Shown: one piece after another, positions 1 through 5,934 of the stretch
Numbering within the stretch: the first letter of the stretch is position 1
Layout: the number at the start of each line of letters is the position of its first letter
Origin: Acidobacteriaceae bacterium
Lineage (GTDB): Bacteria > Acidobacteriota > Terriglobia > Terriglobales > Acidobacteriaceae
Reading direction: 5' to 3'
Length of the DNA stretch: 6,904 nucleotides
NCBI GenBank assembly: GCA_025462785.1
Contig: JAOAPG010000078.1
Coordinates: 1-6,904, forward strand
Position numbers and translations under genes: made by a program
The notes under the pieces: generated by a model
The model's input: the letters and a program-made list of their open reading frames with translations, nothing else
The model's database searches: none
Told to the model about the DNA's origin: nothing

Positions 1-265
1 GCAGCGTAGCGGTGACGTCTGGGTTAGCTGGCTTGTTAAAGCCGATGTGGCTGTCGCTGATCTGTACAAAGCTGAAGTCCGCGCCTTTGCCGGCATCGTT
101 GCTGCCTTTCGCGAATGCGCGAGATGATGGGATACCGCCGCTCAAGCCCCAGACCAGTCCTGTCCCCGCCCATGCCATGCACTTTAAGAACCCGCGACGA
201 TCGACGCCATCATGGTTGAGGTCTTGCAAATTCTGGTCGATGAGATCTTGTTTCTTGTCCGACAT
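1..265 (-). CDS. Tat-exported metallophosphoesterase, N-terminal part (cut by window edge)
   Basis: The gene reads leftward and only its first 88 codons are inside the window. Residues 22-28 read DRRGFLK, a twin-arginine motif (R23, R24). A hydrophobic stretch follows (about 29-43) and then a small-residue region, so export through the Tat pathway is likely. The mature part begins FSFVQISDSHIGFNKPANPDV. D71 and H73 of the DSH motif are the first metal-binding residues of calcineurin-like phosphoesterases, which hydrolyse phosphoesters with a two-metal centre. The remaining metal ligands would lie beyond the left edge. The ATG at 265 is preceded by GGAGGAG about 4 nt away, which fixes the start. 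An ECF-type promoter sits at 299-326. The substrate is unknown. The family call is strong; the periplasmic redox or stress role is inferred from its neighbours. Confidence 0.88.
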   Translation of the reverse strand, partial: MSDKKQDLIDQNLQDLNHDGVDRRGFLKCMAWAGTGLVWGLSGGIPSSRAFAKGSNDAGKGADFSFVQISDSHIGFNKPANPDVTATL

Positions 266-298
266 TTCTCTCCTCCATTATTTGTAACGCTCTGAGTT

Positions 299-326
299 GA
301 TAACTTGGAGGAGCCGCTTTTATTCC
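299..326 (-). promoter_or_regulatory. ECF-type promoter of the metallophosphoesterase gene
   Basis: Read on the minus strand, GGAATAAAAG (-35-like) is followed, 17 nt after GGAAT, by GTTATC (-10-like). The GGAAT / GTTA layout resembles promoters used by extracytoplasmic-function sigma factors. The same 28-bp geometry occurs three more times in this window. The predicted transcript start is about 25-30 nt before the ATG at 265, leaving room for the ribosome-binding site. Which sigma factor uses it is not known from the sequence. Confidence 0.65.
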
Positions 327-789
327 CGGACAAATTGAAGGCGACCAGAAACTTCCGCTCTTGTCTGGACAGCGTACCGACTTCTTTAAACGGAGCGACC
401 GCATGGAGGAATACAAACGTAACGCTCTTCCGAAGACTTAGCCTTCGACAGAAAAGAACTCAGCGTATTCCTGGAATCAGATTTGTCTGCTCGTGGGCAA
501 AGTGAAGTAAGGTACGTTCGCGAGGTTTCGGAGTTCTCAAGATGTGACGGTTGTGTAGACTTTGGACGAGAAAATTTTAGTAGGCGTTCGTCACGTTGTG
601 CTCTCAGACCGCCTTGCGGCGACCCGCGGGATGATCTTGCGGCTTGCTCGTCGTCACTTGGCGCGACAAGGTACTCGACGCGATTCGTCAGCGGTAGCCT
701 TTTGAATGCGATTCCTAATGTCTCTGACTTTCTTTCTCCGAGTAGCATGCTCTCGATTATTCATCCTTAGCATGGGACTTATCGGAGCA
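327..789. other. Intergenic stretch without a recognisable gene
   Basis: About 460 bp lie between the promoter of the metallophosphoesterase gene and the stop codon of the DUF2231 gene. Open frames exist on both strands (386-748 minus, 483-770 plus), but neither has a recognisable domain, a good ribosome-binding site or a family-like sequence. I found no convincing terminator or RNA gene here. Confidence 0.5.
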
Positions 790-1239
790 CTAGCCGGGGC
801 CGTTTACTCCGCTGAGGAAGCCACCCAAATGCCCGGTCAGTGCGACGATACCGACTGCGACAAATTCCACCGTGAGACGATAGCTAGGCAACAACACGGT
901 CCGCCGTCGCGCGCGGAAATGCACCCACCACACCAGCCAGATCATCATTGTTGAAACGCACGCAAGTACCAGGTGCAGCAATAGGATTCCCTTCAGTTTC
1001 TGGCCCTCGAGTTGGAACTGCCACGCGAGAATACCGGTGGCGAGAACCGGCACAGTCGAAATCGCTGCCACCAGAAGGTTGTAATAAGCCGCGTCCGCGA
1101 GGCCACGACGCTTCGTCCATTGCGAGATGAGGTCGAATGCCACTGCTGAAATGAACATCGCGATCGGAAAGTGGATCAGCGCCACATGTTGTCCGTGCTT
1201 GGCCAGAAGTACGGTCTTGAGATCGAAAGGACTTACCAT
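790..1239 (-). CDS. DUF2231 family four-helix membrane protein
   Basis: A 149-residue integral membrane protein with four hydrophobic segments, at about 18-38, 51-74, 84-107 and 122-143. The first helix carries HVALIHFPIAM (H18, H23, F24, P25), the histidine-plus-HFP signature of the DUF2231 family. The last helix holds LTGHLGG, with another conserved His. The biochemical role of the family is unknown. It often occurs beside cytochromes and other envelope redox genes, and the membrane histidines would suit heme or metal binding, but that is inference. The ATG at 1239 has GAGGT about 6 nt upstream. The LVIVD gene ends 98 nt upstream on the same strand with no obvious terminator and no ECF-type promoter between them, so co-transcription is plausible. 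Length and helix count look complete. Confidence 0.85.
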   Translation of the reverse strand: MVSPFDLKTVLLAKHGQHVALIHFPIAMFISAVAFDLISQWTKRRGLADAAYYNLLVAAISTVPVLATGILAWQFQLEGQKLKGILLLHLVLACVSTMMIWLVWWVHFRARRRTVLLPSYRLTVEFVAVGIVALTGHLGGFLSGVNGPG

Positions 1240-1337
1240 CAGCCTACCTCTTCTGAAATTTGGGTGGACGTTTGCTCGGGGACCATGCCTGCTCTAGACC
1301 CTTCGCCGTGTTATCGGTCCTTGCTATTTCCTCACTT

Positions 1338-1922
1338 TCAATAGCTGTTCGAGGACGCAGTTTGCTCCGGCTGTCGATCTGCTGGTTTTGAAACCACCCA
1401 CAATCCGTCGCCATTTAAAACATAAACAAAATCCCGCTCGTCCTGAAACCACTTGATCACTCCAGAAAACTTCTGCACTACTCGAGGAGTGGTCGGATTC
1501 GACAGATCCCAAAGCACAAGGTCGTCGTTGGAGGTGCTGCTGCGCATCGGGAGGACCCTGGTTTCAGCAATGATCGCCAAATCACCCGTCAAGTTCATCC
1601 TGCCTGACATAGCTGGATCCGGCCACGGAATTACTCCAATGGCTCTCGGTTCAGCGGGCTTACTGATATCAATAATCGAGATGCCTTGATCTCTTGAGTG
1701 CTGCACGTAGAGGTAGTACTTGTCGTTCACTTTTTTCTGCATTGCCATATCGGCAGCCATTAGTCCCGTGAACGAAATATGTGCGACCACACGGGCCTGG
1801 TTGTCGGACGTTTTGAGCTTGTGATCCTTCGCCGATGCTCCACCAGACACAAGCAACACGGTGGCAAGGAGTGCCAACGCCGCCGAGTTGAATTTAACGA
1901 ATCTGCTTCTTCTGCTGCTCAC
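1338..1922 (-). CDS. Secreted LVIVD-like beta-propeller protein (short form)
   Basis: The product has 194 residues from a GTG start. GTG at 1922 is preferred over the in-frame ATG at 1949 because AGGAGG (minus strand, 1928-1933) lies 5 nt before it and the ATG has no such site. The N-terminus is a signal peptide: SRRSRFVK, a hydrophobic core AALALLATVLLVSGG, then ASA at 29-31 as a likely cleavage site. Two repeat-like units follow. The first is YYLYVQHSRDQGISIIDISKPAEPRAIG (residues 69-96). The second is DDLVLWDLSNPTTPRVVQKFSG (133-154). These match the pattern of LVIVD repeats, which fold as propeller blades. At under 200 residues it is short for a propeller, so it may oligomerise or be a domain-sized form. 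It probably acts in the periplasm or at the surface; no enzymatic residues are evident. Its own ECF-type promoter lies at 1954-1981. Confidence 0.75.
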   Translation of the reverse strand: MSSRRSRFVKFNSAALALLATVLLVSGGASAKDHKLKTSDNQARVVAHISFTGLMAADMAMQKKVNDKYYLYVQHSRDQGISIIDISKPAEPRAIGVIPWPDPAMSGRMNLTGDLAIIAETRVLPMRSSTSNDDLVLWDLSNPTTPRVVQKFSGVIKWFQDERDFVYVLNGDGLWVVSKPADRQPEQTASSNSY

Positions 1923-1953
1923 AATCGCCTCCTGTGAAATGAATCTCACCGTG

Positions 1954-1981
1954 GATAACTGAGTTTCTGATCTTTTATTCC
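1954..1981 (-). promoter_or_regulatory. ECF-type promoter of the LVIVD gene
   Basis: The minus strand reads GGAATAAAAGATCAGAAA and then GTTATC, with 17 nt between GGAAT and GTTA. Counting one base beyond the 28-bp element, it differs at only three of 29 positions from the copy at 2467-2494, all three in the spacer. The -10-like element lies about 32 nt before the GTG at 1922, leaving a short leader with AGGAGG. Confidence 0.65.
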
Positions 1982-2055
1982 CTGCCGGCCCGGCGATCGA
2001 CAGGGCAGATCTAGAGAAGCAACGCAGTGAGTTTTTGGGGAGTGGTTTTGTTTTC

Positions 2056-2439
2056 TTACTGATTTAAGAATGGCATTGGAATGAGACTCTTCCGATCTAG
2101 CCTGTCTAAGTTTTGTATATGCATACGGCCGCGAAAGCCACATCCAGACTCGGTCTCATACAAATGATTGCTAGCCCGACAGTTCATTCGCCCGACTATT
2201 GCCACGCGCCTGCCACGGCCTGACACCTGTTTGTCGGTACAGAGCCACAATTCGTGAGCTGACTTGCCCAGTCCGAGTTTTTGGATTACACCACAAATCT
2301 CGCAGTTCACAGCGCGTTCGTCGTTTTCCGCTTGTCTTTGTTGTGGGCTCGTTTTCCTCTTCGATTTACGACTGTGCGATAACGCTCGTGCTACCGATTT
2401 GTTCGCCGCACATCTGCTTATTCTGATTTTGTTCATCAT
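2056..2439 (-). CDS. Hypothetical 127-codon ORF behind an ECF-type promoter (doubtful)
   Basis: I do not recognise this sequence. It starts ATGATG at 2439/2436 with GAGG just upstream, and the start sits at nearly the same distance from its promoter-like element as the LVIVD start does from its own. The product would be basic and cysteine-containing (CEICG near residue 46), with no signal peptide and no membrane segment. It has no low-complexity repeats. An alternative frame starts at a TTG at 2447 (LSEVDDEQNQNKQ...) and stops after about 28 codons. The region may instead hold a decayed gene or a leader RNA. Support comes from promoter and start placement only. Confidence 0.25.
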   Translation of the reverse strand: MMNKIRISRCAANKSVARALSHSRKSKRKTSPQQRQAENDERAVNCEICGVIQKLGLGKSAHELWLCTDKQVSGRGRRVAIVGRMNCRASNHLYETESGCGFRGRMHIQNLDRLDRKSLIPMPFLNQ

Positions 2440-2466
2440 CCACCTCGCTCAAGATGCTCTCACCGG

Positions 2467-2494
2467 GATAACGGGCTTTCTGATCTTTTATTCC
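2467..2494 (-). promoter_or_regulatory. ECF-type promoter with no recognised target gene
   Basis: The minus strand reads GGAATAAAAGATCAGAAA and then GTTATC at the same 17-nt spacing as the other copies. The similarity to the element at 1954-1981 continues past the -10 into CGGTGAGA, which suggests duplication of a promoter segment. The frame downstream (2056-2439) is unidentified. The next clear gene on this strand is the LVIVD gene, about 545 bp further on. Confidence 0.55.
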
Positions 2495-2569
2495 GCTTCG
2501 ATCACATAAGTTGTGGAGTGGTACGAGAAATTGGAACGCCACTAGGGCACAACAAAAATACTTTTCCAC

Positions 2570-2597
2570 GGAATATTTCCTCCGTCACTTAGTTACA
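2570..2597 (+). promoter_or_regulatory. ECF-type promoter of the di-heme oxidoreductase gene
   Basis: GGAAT at 2570 is followed, after exactly 17 nt, by GTTACA at 2592. This is the same geometry as the three minus-strand elements, although the A-tract after GGAAT is replaced by ATTT. It faces the di-heme gene and predicts a leader of about 105 nt before the ATG at 2709. It diverges from the element at 2467-2494, from which it is separated by about 75 bp. Confidence 0.5.
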
Positions 2598-2708
2598 GGA
2601 TTAGGAGCGCAAATTTCAGCATCGCTGTGCCGATCGCCGCGGCCTTGCTGAGCCCTTACCACGCCCTGAGGGGTGTCATAACGAATACGTTTGGAGGAAA
2701 TCCATTCC

Positions 2709-4013
2709 ATGATCAGAAAAAACGTTCTTCTCGTGGTGTGTTGTTCCGGCGTGATTGGTCTTGGTCTCGTTGGCCTCGCGCAACAGTCCGCACAGAAGCC
2801 TGTACCACCCACGGCAACCGAGGCGCCTGCTGGTTTCAACACACCCACACTATCCAAGCATCCTGGCTCAAGGAGTGTCAGTAATGGCATTCCCGAACCG
2901 CCTAACGATACCTTCGCTTTGGACCAAGCAAACTTCGAGGAGCGGGAAGGAAACGACACTGGACTCGGCCCCGTGCACAACGCTACGATATGTGCTGATT
3001 GCCACCAGAACGCCGGCACTGGTGGACCCAGCCAAATCACCGAAGTGCGGGCCGGGCACCTCGATGCCAATGGCAACTTCGTAAATCCAACCATTGTTAT
3101 CAATCACGGTAAGGATACGATCACGGGCCGTTCGATCATTAACGACCGTGCGATCTGCCCCCAGGCAGAGGAGCATCTGCCGCCCACCGAAAACATCCGC
3201 ACCCTGCGAGCCGCGCTCAATACGCTGGGAGATGGCTTCGTCGAAGCGATTGATGACCAGACGTTAATCGACATTGCCGCCGAACAACCGAAACAGAGCA
3301 ACGGGATGATCAATGGTGAAACCGTCGAAGTGGCCATCTTGGAGGCACCCGGACAAACCCGAGTGGGCCGCTTTGGTTGGAAGGATCAGCACGGCAGCAT
3401 CCTGTCGTTCTCCGCCGACGCCTACCTGAACGAGGTCGGCATCTCTAACCGGCTGAAGCCGGTGGATGTCACAACCGTCTGCAAGACGACGAAAGATCCC
3501 GAGGATACGGCGGACGAGACGGGTCTGTTTGGAATTGACCACTTTGCTCAGTTCATCCGCGGCACCTTGGTTCCGCCGCGCGATCCTGTGCTGGTCGGCG
3601 ATCCGGAAGTTAAAGCCGGTGAAAAGCTGTTTGCCCAAGTTAAGTGCAGTGTGTGCCACGTCCGTACTATCATCACCGCTCCTCCCGGAACCGTGATCGA
3701 TGGCGGGACCTTCACCATCCCCGACGCCTTGGGAAGCAAGATTATTCATCCTTTTAGCGACTTCCTGCTCCACGATGTTGGCACCGGTGACGGCATTGTC
3801 CAGGGAGGACCACAAGATACACAACACAAGCTGCGCACGGCCGCGCTTTGGGGTCTGCGCACCAAATCCCGGTTCATGCACGACCTGAAGTCGGAGTCCT
3901 TCGCGGCGGCGATTCTTCGCCACCAGGGTGAAGCTGCTGACTCGATTAGCCAGTTCAAACAGTTAACTCCTTACGAGCGCGGGGAGTTATTCAAGTTCCT
4001 CAGCTCTCTCTAA
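2709..4013 (+). CDS. Secreted di-heme oxidoreductase (DUF1111 / DHOR-like c-type cytochrome)
   Basis: The product has 434 residues. A signal peptide is evident: MIRKNVLLVVCC, then a hydrophobic run to about residue 24, so the protein is periplasmic. It has two heme c sites, CADCH (C95, C98, H99) and CSVCH (C313, C316, H317). Near the C-terminus it carries RTAALWGLRTKSRFMHD (R376, W381, M390, H391), then a conserved RHQGEA, the hallmark of the di-heme oxidoreductase family annotated as putative peroxidase (PF06537). M390 or H391 could serve as a distal heme ligand. It would move electrons in the envelope; the donor and substrate are unknown. ATG at 2709 is chosen because GGAGG (2693-2697) precedes it. 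An in-frame TTG at 2691 overlaps that site and would spoil the signal peptide's charged start. An ECF-type promoter lies at 2570-2597 and a terminator at 4027-4064, so it is probably monocistronic. Confidence 0.9.
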   Translation: MIRKNVLLVVCCSGVIGLGLVGLAQQSAQKPVPPTATEAPAGFNTPTLSKHPGSRSVSNGIPEPPNDTFALDQANFEEREGNDTGLGPVHNATICADCHQNAGTGGPSQITEVRAGHLDANGNFVNPTIVINHGKDTITGRSIINDRAICPQAEEHLPPTENIRTLRAALNTLGDGFVEAIDDQTLIDIAAEQPKQSNGMINGETVEVAILEAPGQTRVGRFGWKDQHGSILSFSADAYLNEVGISNRLKPVDVTTVCKTTKDPEDTADETGLFGIDHFAQFIRGTLVPPRDPVLVGDPEVKAGEKLFAQVKCSVCHVRTIITAPPGTVIDGGTFTIPDALGSKIIHPFSDFLLHDVGTGDGIVQGGPQDTQHKLRTAALWGLRTKSRFMHDLKSESFAAAILRHQGEAADSISQFKQLTPYERGELFKFLSSL

Positions 4014-4026
4014 ACCTGAGCCTCTG

Positions 4027-4064
4027 TGGGGCAGGCACTGGGAACACGCGCTTGCCCCATTTTT
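4027..4064 (+). terminator. Rho-independent terminator after the di-heme gene
   Basis: The arms TGGGGCAGGC (4027-4036) and GCTTGCCCCA (4050-4059) pair over 10 bp with one G-U wobble around a 13-nt loop, and are followed by TTTTT (4060-4064). It begins 13 nt after the stop codon of the di-heme gene. Confidence 0.85.
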
Positions 4065-4209
4065 CCAACCCTACTGCCACCCAGGGATGGTCCTGTGGCT
4101 CCCTCGACTACTGACAGCCGGTGAAGGCCAGGGTTGCTGCCGTCGCAGGGCTAGCGTTGTCTCCCGGAACGGCGATATGGCGGAAAGAGTTTTTTGTTAC
4201 CCTATTTAA

Positions 4210-4407
4210 ATGTCCTCGACTCTCTCGATTCCTCTTTCCGACCGCATTAAAGCTCTCCGAGCCGAAATCCAGAGACTCAGCGATGAGAGCCGAGAATTTA
4301 AACGTCTCCTCAAACGAGGTTGGCGGCAATTGGTAGAGGAAGAACGGCGCAACCAGAGACTGCAAGAAATCAAGGACGAGCTACAATTGTTAATTAAAGG
4401 GCGCTAA
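4210..4407 (+). CDS. Small coiled-coil protein, function unknown
   Basis: The product has 65 residues and is almost entirely charged helix. IKALRAEIQRLSDESREFKRLL (about 13-34) and EERRNQRLQEIKDELQLL (about 44-61) show heptad-like spacing of Leu/Ile among Glu, Arg and Lys. No signal peptide or membrane segment is present, so it is probably cytoplasmic and oligomeric. Short proteins of this style are common as uncharacterised ORFs in soil bacteria. The start is uncertain: there is no Shine-Dalgarno sequence before the ATG, and a TAA directly precedes it in frame, so ATG at 4210 is the first possible ATG. The AT-rich upstream GTTACCCTATTTAA could suit a leaderless or very short leader message. 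The consistent helical pattern supports real coding. Confidence 0.55.
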   Translation: MSSTLSIPLSDRIKALRAEIQRLSDESREFKRLLKRGWRQLVEEERRNQRLQEIKDELQLLIKGR

Positions 4408-4429
4408 TAGGATAGGGACTGCCAGCCCC

Positions 4430-4700
4430 CTTGAAGGCGAGCGCTTTGCCGCAATCGACGGCGCTCGTGCACACAGCTTCACATTCAACGAAGTGATTTC
4501 ATCCATGGTGCACTGCAATACCCAGGAAGAACTACATTACTTGCGGTCGAAGCTCTCGGCAGCCCCGAAGGCAGAACAGTGCGGGTGGCTGAAACAAGTT
4601 TGGTCTTTCTTGTCAGATCCGTCCGAAGGTTACGGACGAGATGCTCAAGAATAAAGACGAGACAAAATTGGGCAGTTTAGGATTCGCGTCGATGACCCCG
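4430..4700 (+). pseudogene. Decayed PhnB-like VOC (glyoxalase-fold) gene, frameshifted
   Basis: Two reading frames together spell the C-terminal half of a PhnB-type VOC protein (the 3-demethylubiquinone methyltransferase-like group). From 4439 the first frame gives ERFAAIDG, then FTFNEVISSMVHCNTQEELHYLRSKLSAA and EQCGWLK. The frame then shifts near 4592-4597. The second frame continues NKFGLSCQIRPKVTDEMLKNKDETK, where intact relatives read close to DKFGLSWQIVP and EMLKDKD. The first frame hits TAA at 4652. The N-terminal half is missing and the tail after about 4665 no longer resembles the family. There is no start codon with a ribosome-binding site in the family-like position. It is therefore non-functional as a VOC enzyme. 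The family match is from recalled consensus. Confidence 0.75.
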
Positions 4701-5021
4701 GCTTCGATTGTATGTTCGTACTGCACACGCTTTTTAGTTCAGGAACTCCGCGCTCCGGATCAGCGTTTATATCCCGACGAATCGCTTTTTTCAACATCCC
4801 GGATTCGTTCCAACGTGCGATATATACGTTGCCTAGTCGCAGCGATCAGCCCACCTAGCAACATGCGCAAAGGTTCGGTTTCGGGAACGGCCTCTGCCTG
4901 GAGTTGACCGGCCTGGAAGTCCTCGCAGTCATATACCTTATATATCGGTGAATCGCTGCAGAGCTGATAAATAGGATGCAGGCTCGGGCCAGGGCGACAA
5001 GCGCCTTGAGGAGTGTGATAT
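4701..5021. other. Intergenic stretch without a recognisable gene
   Basis: About 320 bp separate the VOC remnant from the 3' end of tacT. Open frames on both strands (for example 4855-5142 minus, which overlaps tacT) carry no domain I recognise. The region is fairly AT-rich (such as around 4930-4975) and could be further decayed sequence. I found no clear terminator for tacT. Confidence 0.4.
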
Positions 5022-5573
5022 TTATGATGCGTCCTGAGGTTCTGTTCGGTGTCCGCTGGATTTCTCGACCAACGCTTTCCGCGCTTCTGCCACGGTTATC
5101 ATGAGGGTCATCGGATCTATGGGCGAAGAAATGAATCCCCATTTCTCATAGAATCGTTTGGCGCGTTCGCAAATGACGTGCACCAGGATGGCCCTGATGC
5201 CGGCGATTTCGGCAGCCTGCAAAGTGCGCAAAATGGCGTCTCTCAGCAGAGCCGGACCGAACGCTTGACCTCGAACTGTCCGATCCACAGCGAGCCGGCC
5301 AATCACCATCACCGGCACTGGATCGGGCATGTTGCGCCTGACGCGGCCGGGTGCGTCAATGTGAGCTACCGCCCCTACAGCGAGAGCGTAGTAGCCCACA
5401 ACCCGCTTTCCTGGGCCAACAACGTATGTCCGGGAGGCGCCGCTTTCCTCGTTTTGGAGTGCCCGCCGCCTCAGCCAATCATCGAGGGTAGGCTCGCCGC
5501 ACTCGAATTGGGAGAGATCGTGGTCTAAGGAGAGCTTCTCCGGAGCGCTGATTTGATCTCCGGCGGTGCTCAT
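5022..5573 (-). CDS. tacT: GNAT acetyltransferase toxin, TacT-like
   Basis: The product has 183 residues from the ATG at 5573. This start overlaps the tacA stop as ATGA, typical of coupled translation; an ATG nine bases further upstream (5582) is also possible. Family features in order: SQFECGEPTLDDWLRRRA (residues 21-38, with the FxCG element), YYALAVGAV (61-69), then VIGRLAVDRTVRGQAFGPALLRDA (90-112), the acetyl-CoA pyrophosphate-binding loop. RFYEKWGF follows at 140-147 with Y142 in the usual catalytic position, then DPMTLMIT near 153-160. TacT enzymes acetylate the aminoacyl group of charged tRNAs and stop translation; the partner antitoxin binds and blocks them. In the loop, the first conserved Gly is Ala (A104); I believe this variant is common in part of the family. 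Length fits, with a slightly long tail. Confidence 0.9.
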   Translation of the reverse strand: MSTAGDQISAPEKLSLDHDLSQFECGEPTLDDWLRRRALQNEESGASRTYVVGPGKRVVGYYALAVGAVAHIDAPGRVRRNMPDPVPVMVIGRLAVDRTVRGQAFGPALLRDAILRTLQAAEIAGIRAILVHVICERAKRFYEKWGFISSPIDPMTLMITVAEARKALVEKSSGHRTEPQDAS

Positions 5574-5863
5574 TTGTCCCATGGCGCAGTCGTCTTGAGC
5601 AGCCGAGCCAGCCGAGGATTACGGCCCGGAGGCTTGTCCAGCATGGCCCTGAAACGCCTGAACTCTTCGTCTGGTAAAGCAAAGTAGCGCCGGTCAAGCA
5701 GGACGCTCTCCGCCTCTCGGCACGCTATTTCCAGCATGAAATCCGACCGGTTGCGGCCCAGCGCTTGGGCGGCGCGGTCGATGAGCGATTTTTGGCCCCG
5801 GCTTACTCGAAGATTGATGTTTCCACCGCGGGTCTTTTCGGATTTGGTTGCTGCTCCACGCAT
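5570..5863 (-). CDS. tacA: Ribbon-helix-helix antitoxin, TacA-like (DUF1778)
   Basis: The product has 97 residues from the ATG at 5863, which has GGAGG 7 nt upstream; a longer open frame to 5926 would read through the operator and promoter. NINLRVS (residues 15-21) is the DNA-contacting beta strand of a ribbon-helix-helix domain, followed by QKSLIDRAAQALGRNRSDFMLEIACREAE (24-52) as its two helices. The C-terminal part, ALPDEEFRRFRAMLDKPPGRNPRLARLLKTTAPWDK, is the DUF1778 segment that wraps the toxin. TacA-type antitoxins neutralise the acetyltransferase and repress their own operon together with it. The gene precedes tacT with a 4-nt ATGA overlap and lies just behind a palindrome that is a likely operator. 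Confidence 0.9.
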   Translation of the reverse strand: MRGAATKSEKTRGGNINLRVSRGQKSLIDRAAQALGRNRSDFMLEIACREAESVLLDRRYFALPDEEFRRFRAMLDKPPGRNPRLARLLKTTAPWDK

Positions 5864-5880
5864 AAGGTCCCCTCCAAACT

Positions 5881-5913
5881 GTGCGTACAATGAATATACA
5901 CGATTGTGCGCAC
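5881..5913. promoter_or_regulatory. Inverted-repeat operator of tacAT
   Basis: GTGCGTACAAT (5881-5891) and ATTGTGCGCAC (5903-5913) are inverted repeats with 10 of 11 positions matching, separated by 11 nt. One arm lies in the spacer between -35 and -10 of the tacA promoter, the other just downstream of the -10. Binding of a ribbon-helix-helix antitoxin here would block RNA polymerase. That TacA is the binder is inference from family behaviour. Confidence 0.7.
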
Positions 5914-5921
5914 GGTGTAAA
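5893..5921 (-). promoter_or_regulatory. Sigma70-type promoter of tacAT
   Basis: On the minus strand, TTTACA (5916-5921) is followed by an exact 17-nt spacer and TATATT (5893-5898). Both hexamers are close to the housekeeping consensus. Transcription would start about 25 nt before the tacA ATG, with GGAGG in the leader. The overlapping inverted repeat argues for autorepression. Confidence 0.75.
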
Positions 5922-5934
5922 CACATTCCCTCAC

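Noticed and set aside
386..748. Minus-strand frame of 120 codons between the metallophosphoesterase and DUF2231 genes
   Set aside because: Serine/arginine-rich composition without family features, no clear ribosome-binding site and no promoter; it is probably non-coding.
706..954. Plus-strand frame with a signal-peptide-like N-terminus (MRFLMSLTFFLRVACS...)
   Set aside because: About two thirds of it is antisense to the convincing DUF2231 gene, its tail has no family character, and no ribosome-binding site precedes it. The hydrophobic start looks accidental.
1627..1654. GGAAT with GTTC at the same spacing on the plus strand
   Set aside because: It lies inside the LVIVD coding sequence, lacks the GTTA core and faces no plus-strand gene, so it is probably chance.
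3264..3923. Long minus-strand frame (219 codons)
   Set aside because: Entirely antisense to the di-heme oxidoreductase, whose heme motifs and family signatures are clear; it is a shadow frame of GC-rich coding DNA.
4166..4194. GGAAC followed by GTT upstream of the coiled-coil gene as a further ECF promoter
   Set aside because: The spacing is 18 nt rather than 17 and the -10 part is a T-tract, so the match is too weak to claim.
5049..5528. Plus-strand frame of 159 codons
   Set aside because: Antisense shadow of tacT; no recognisable domain.
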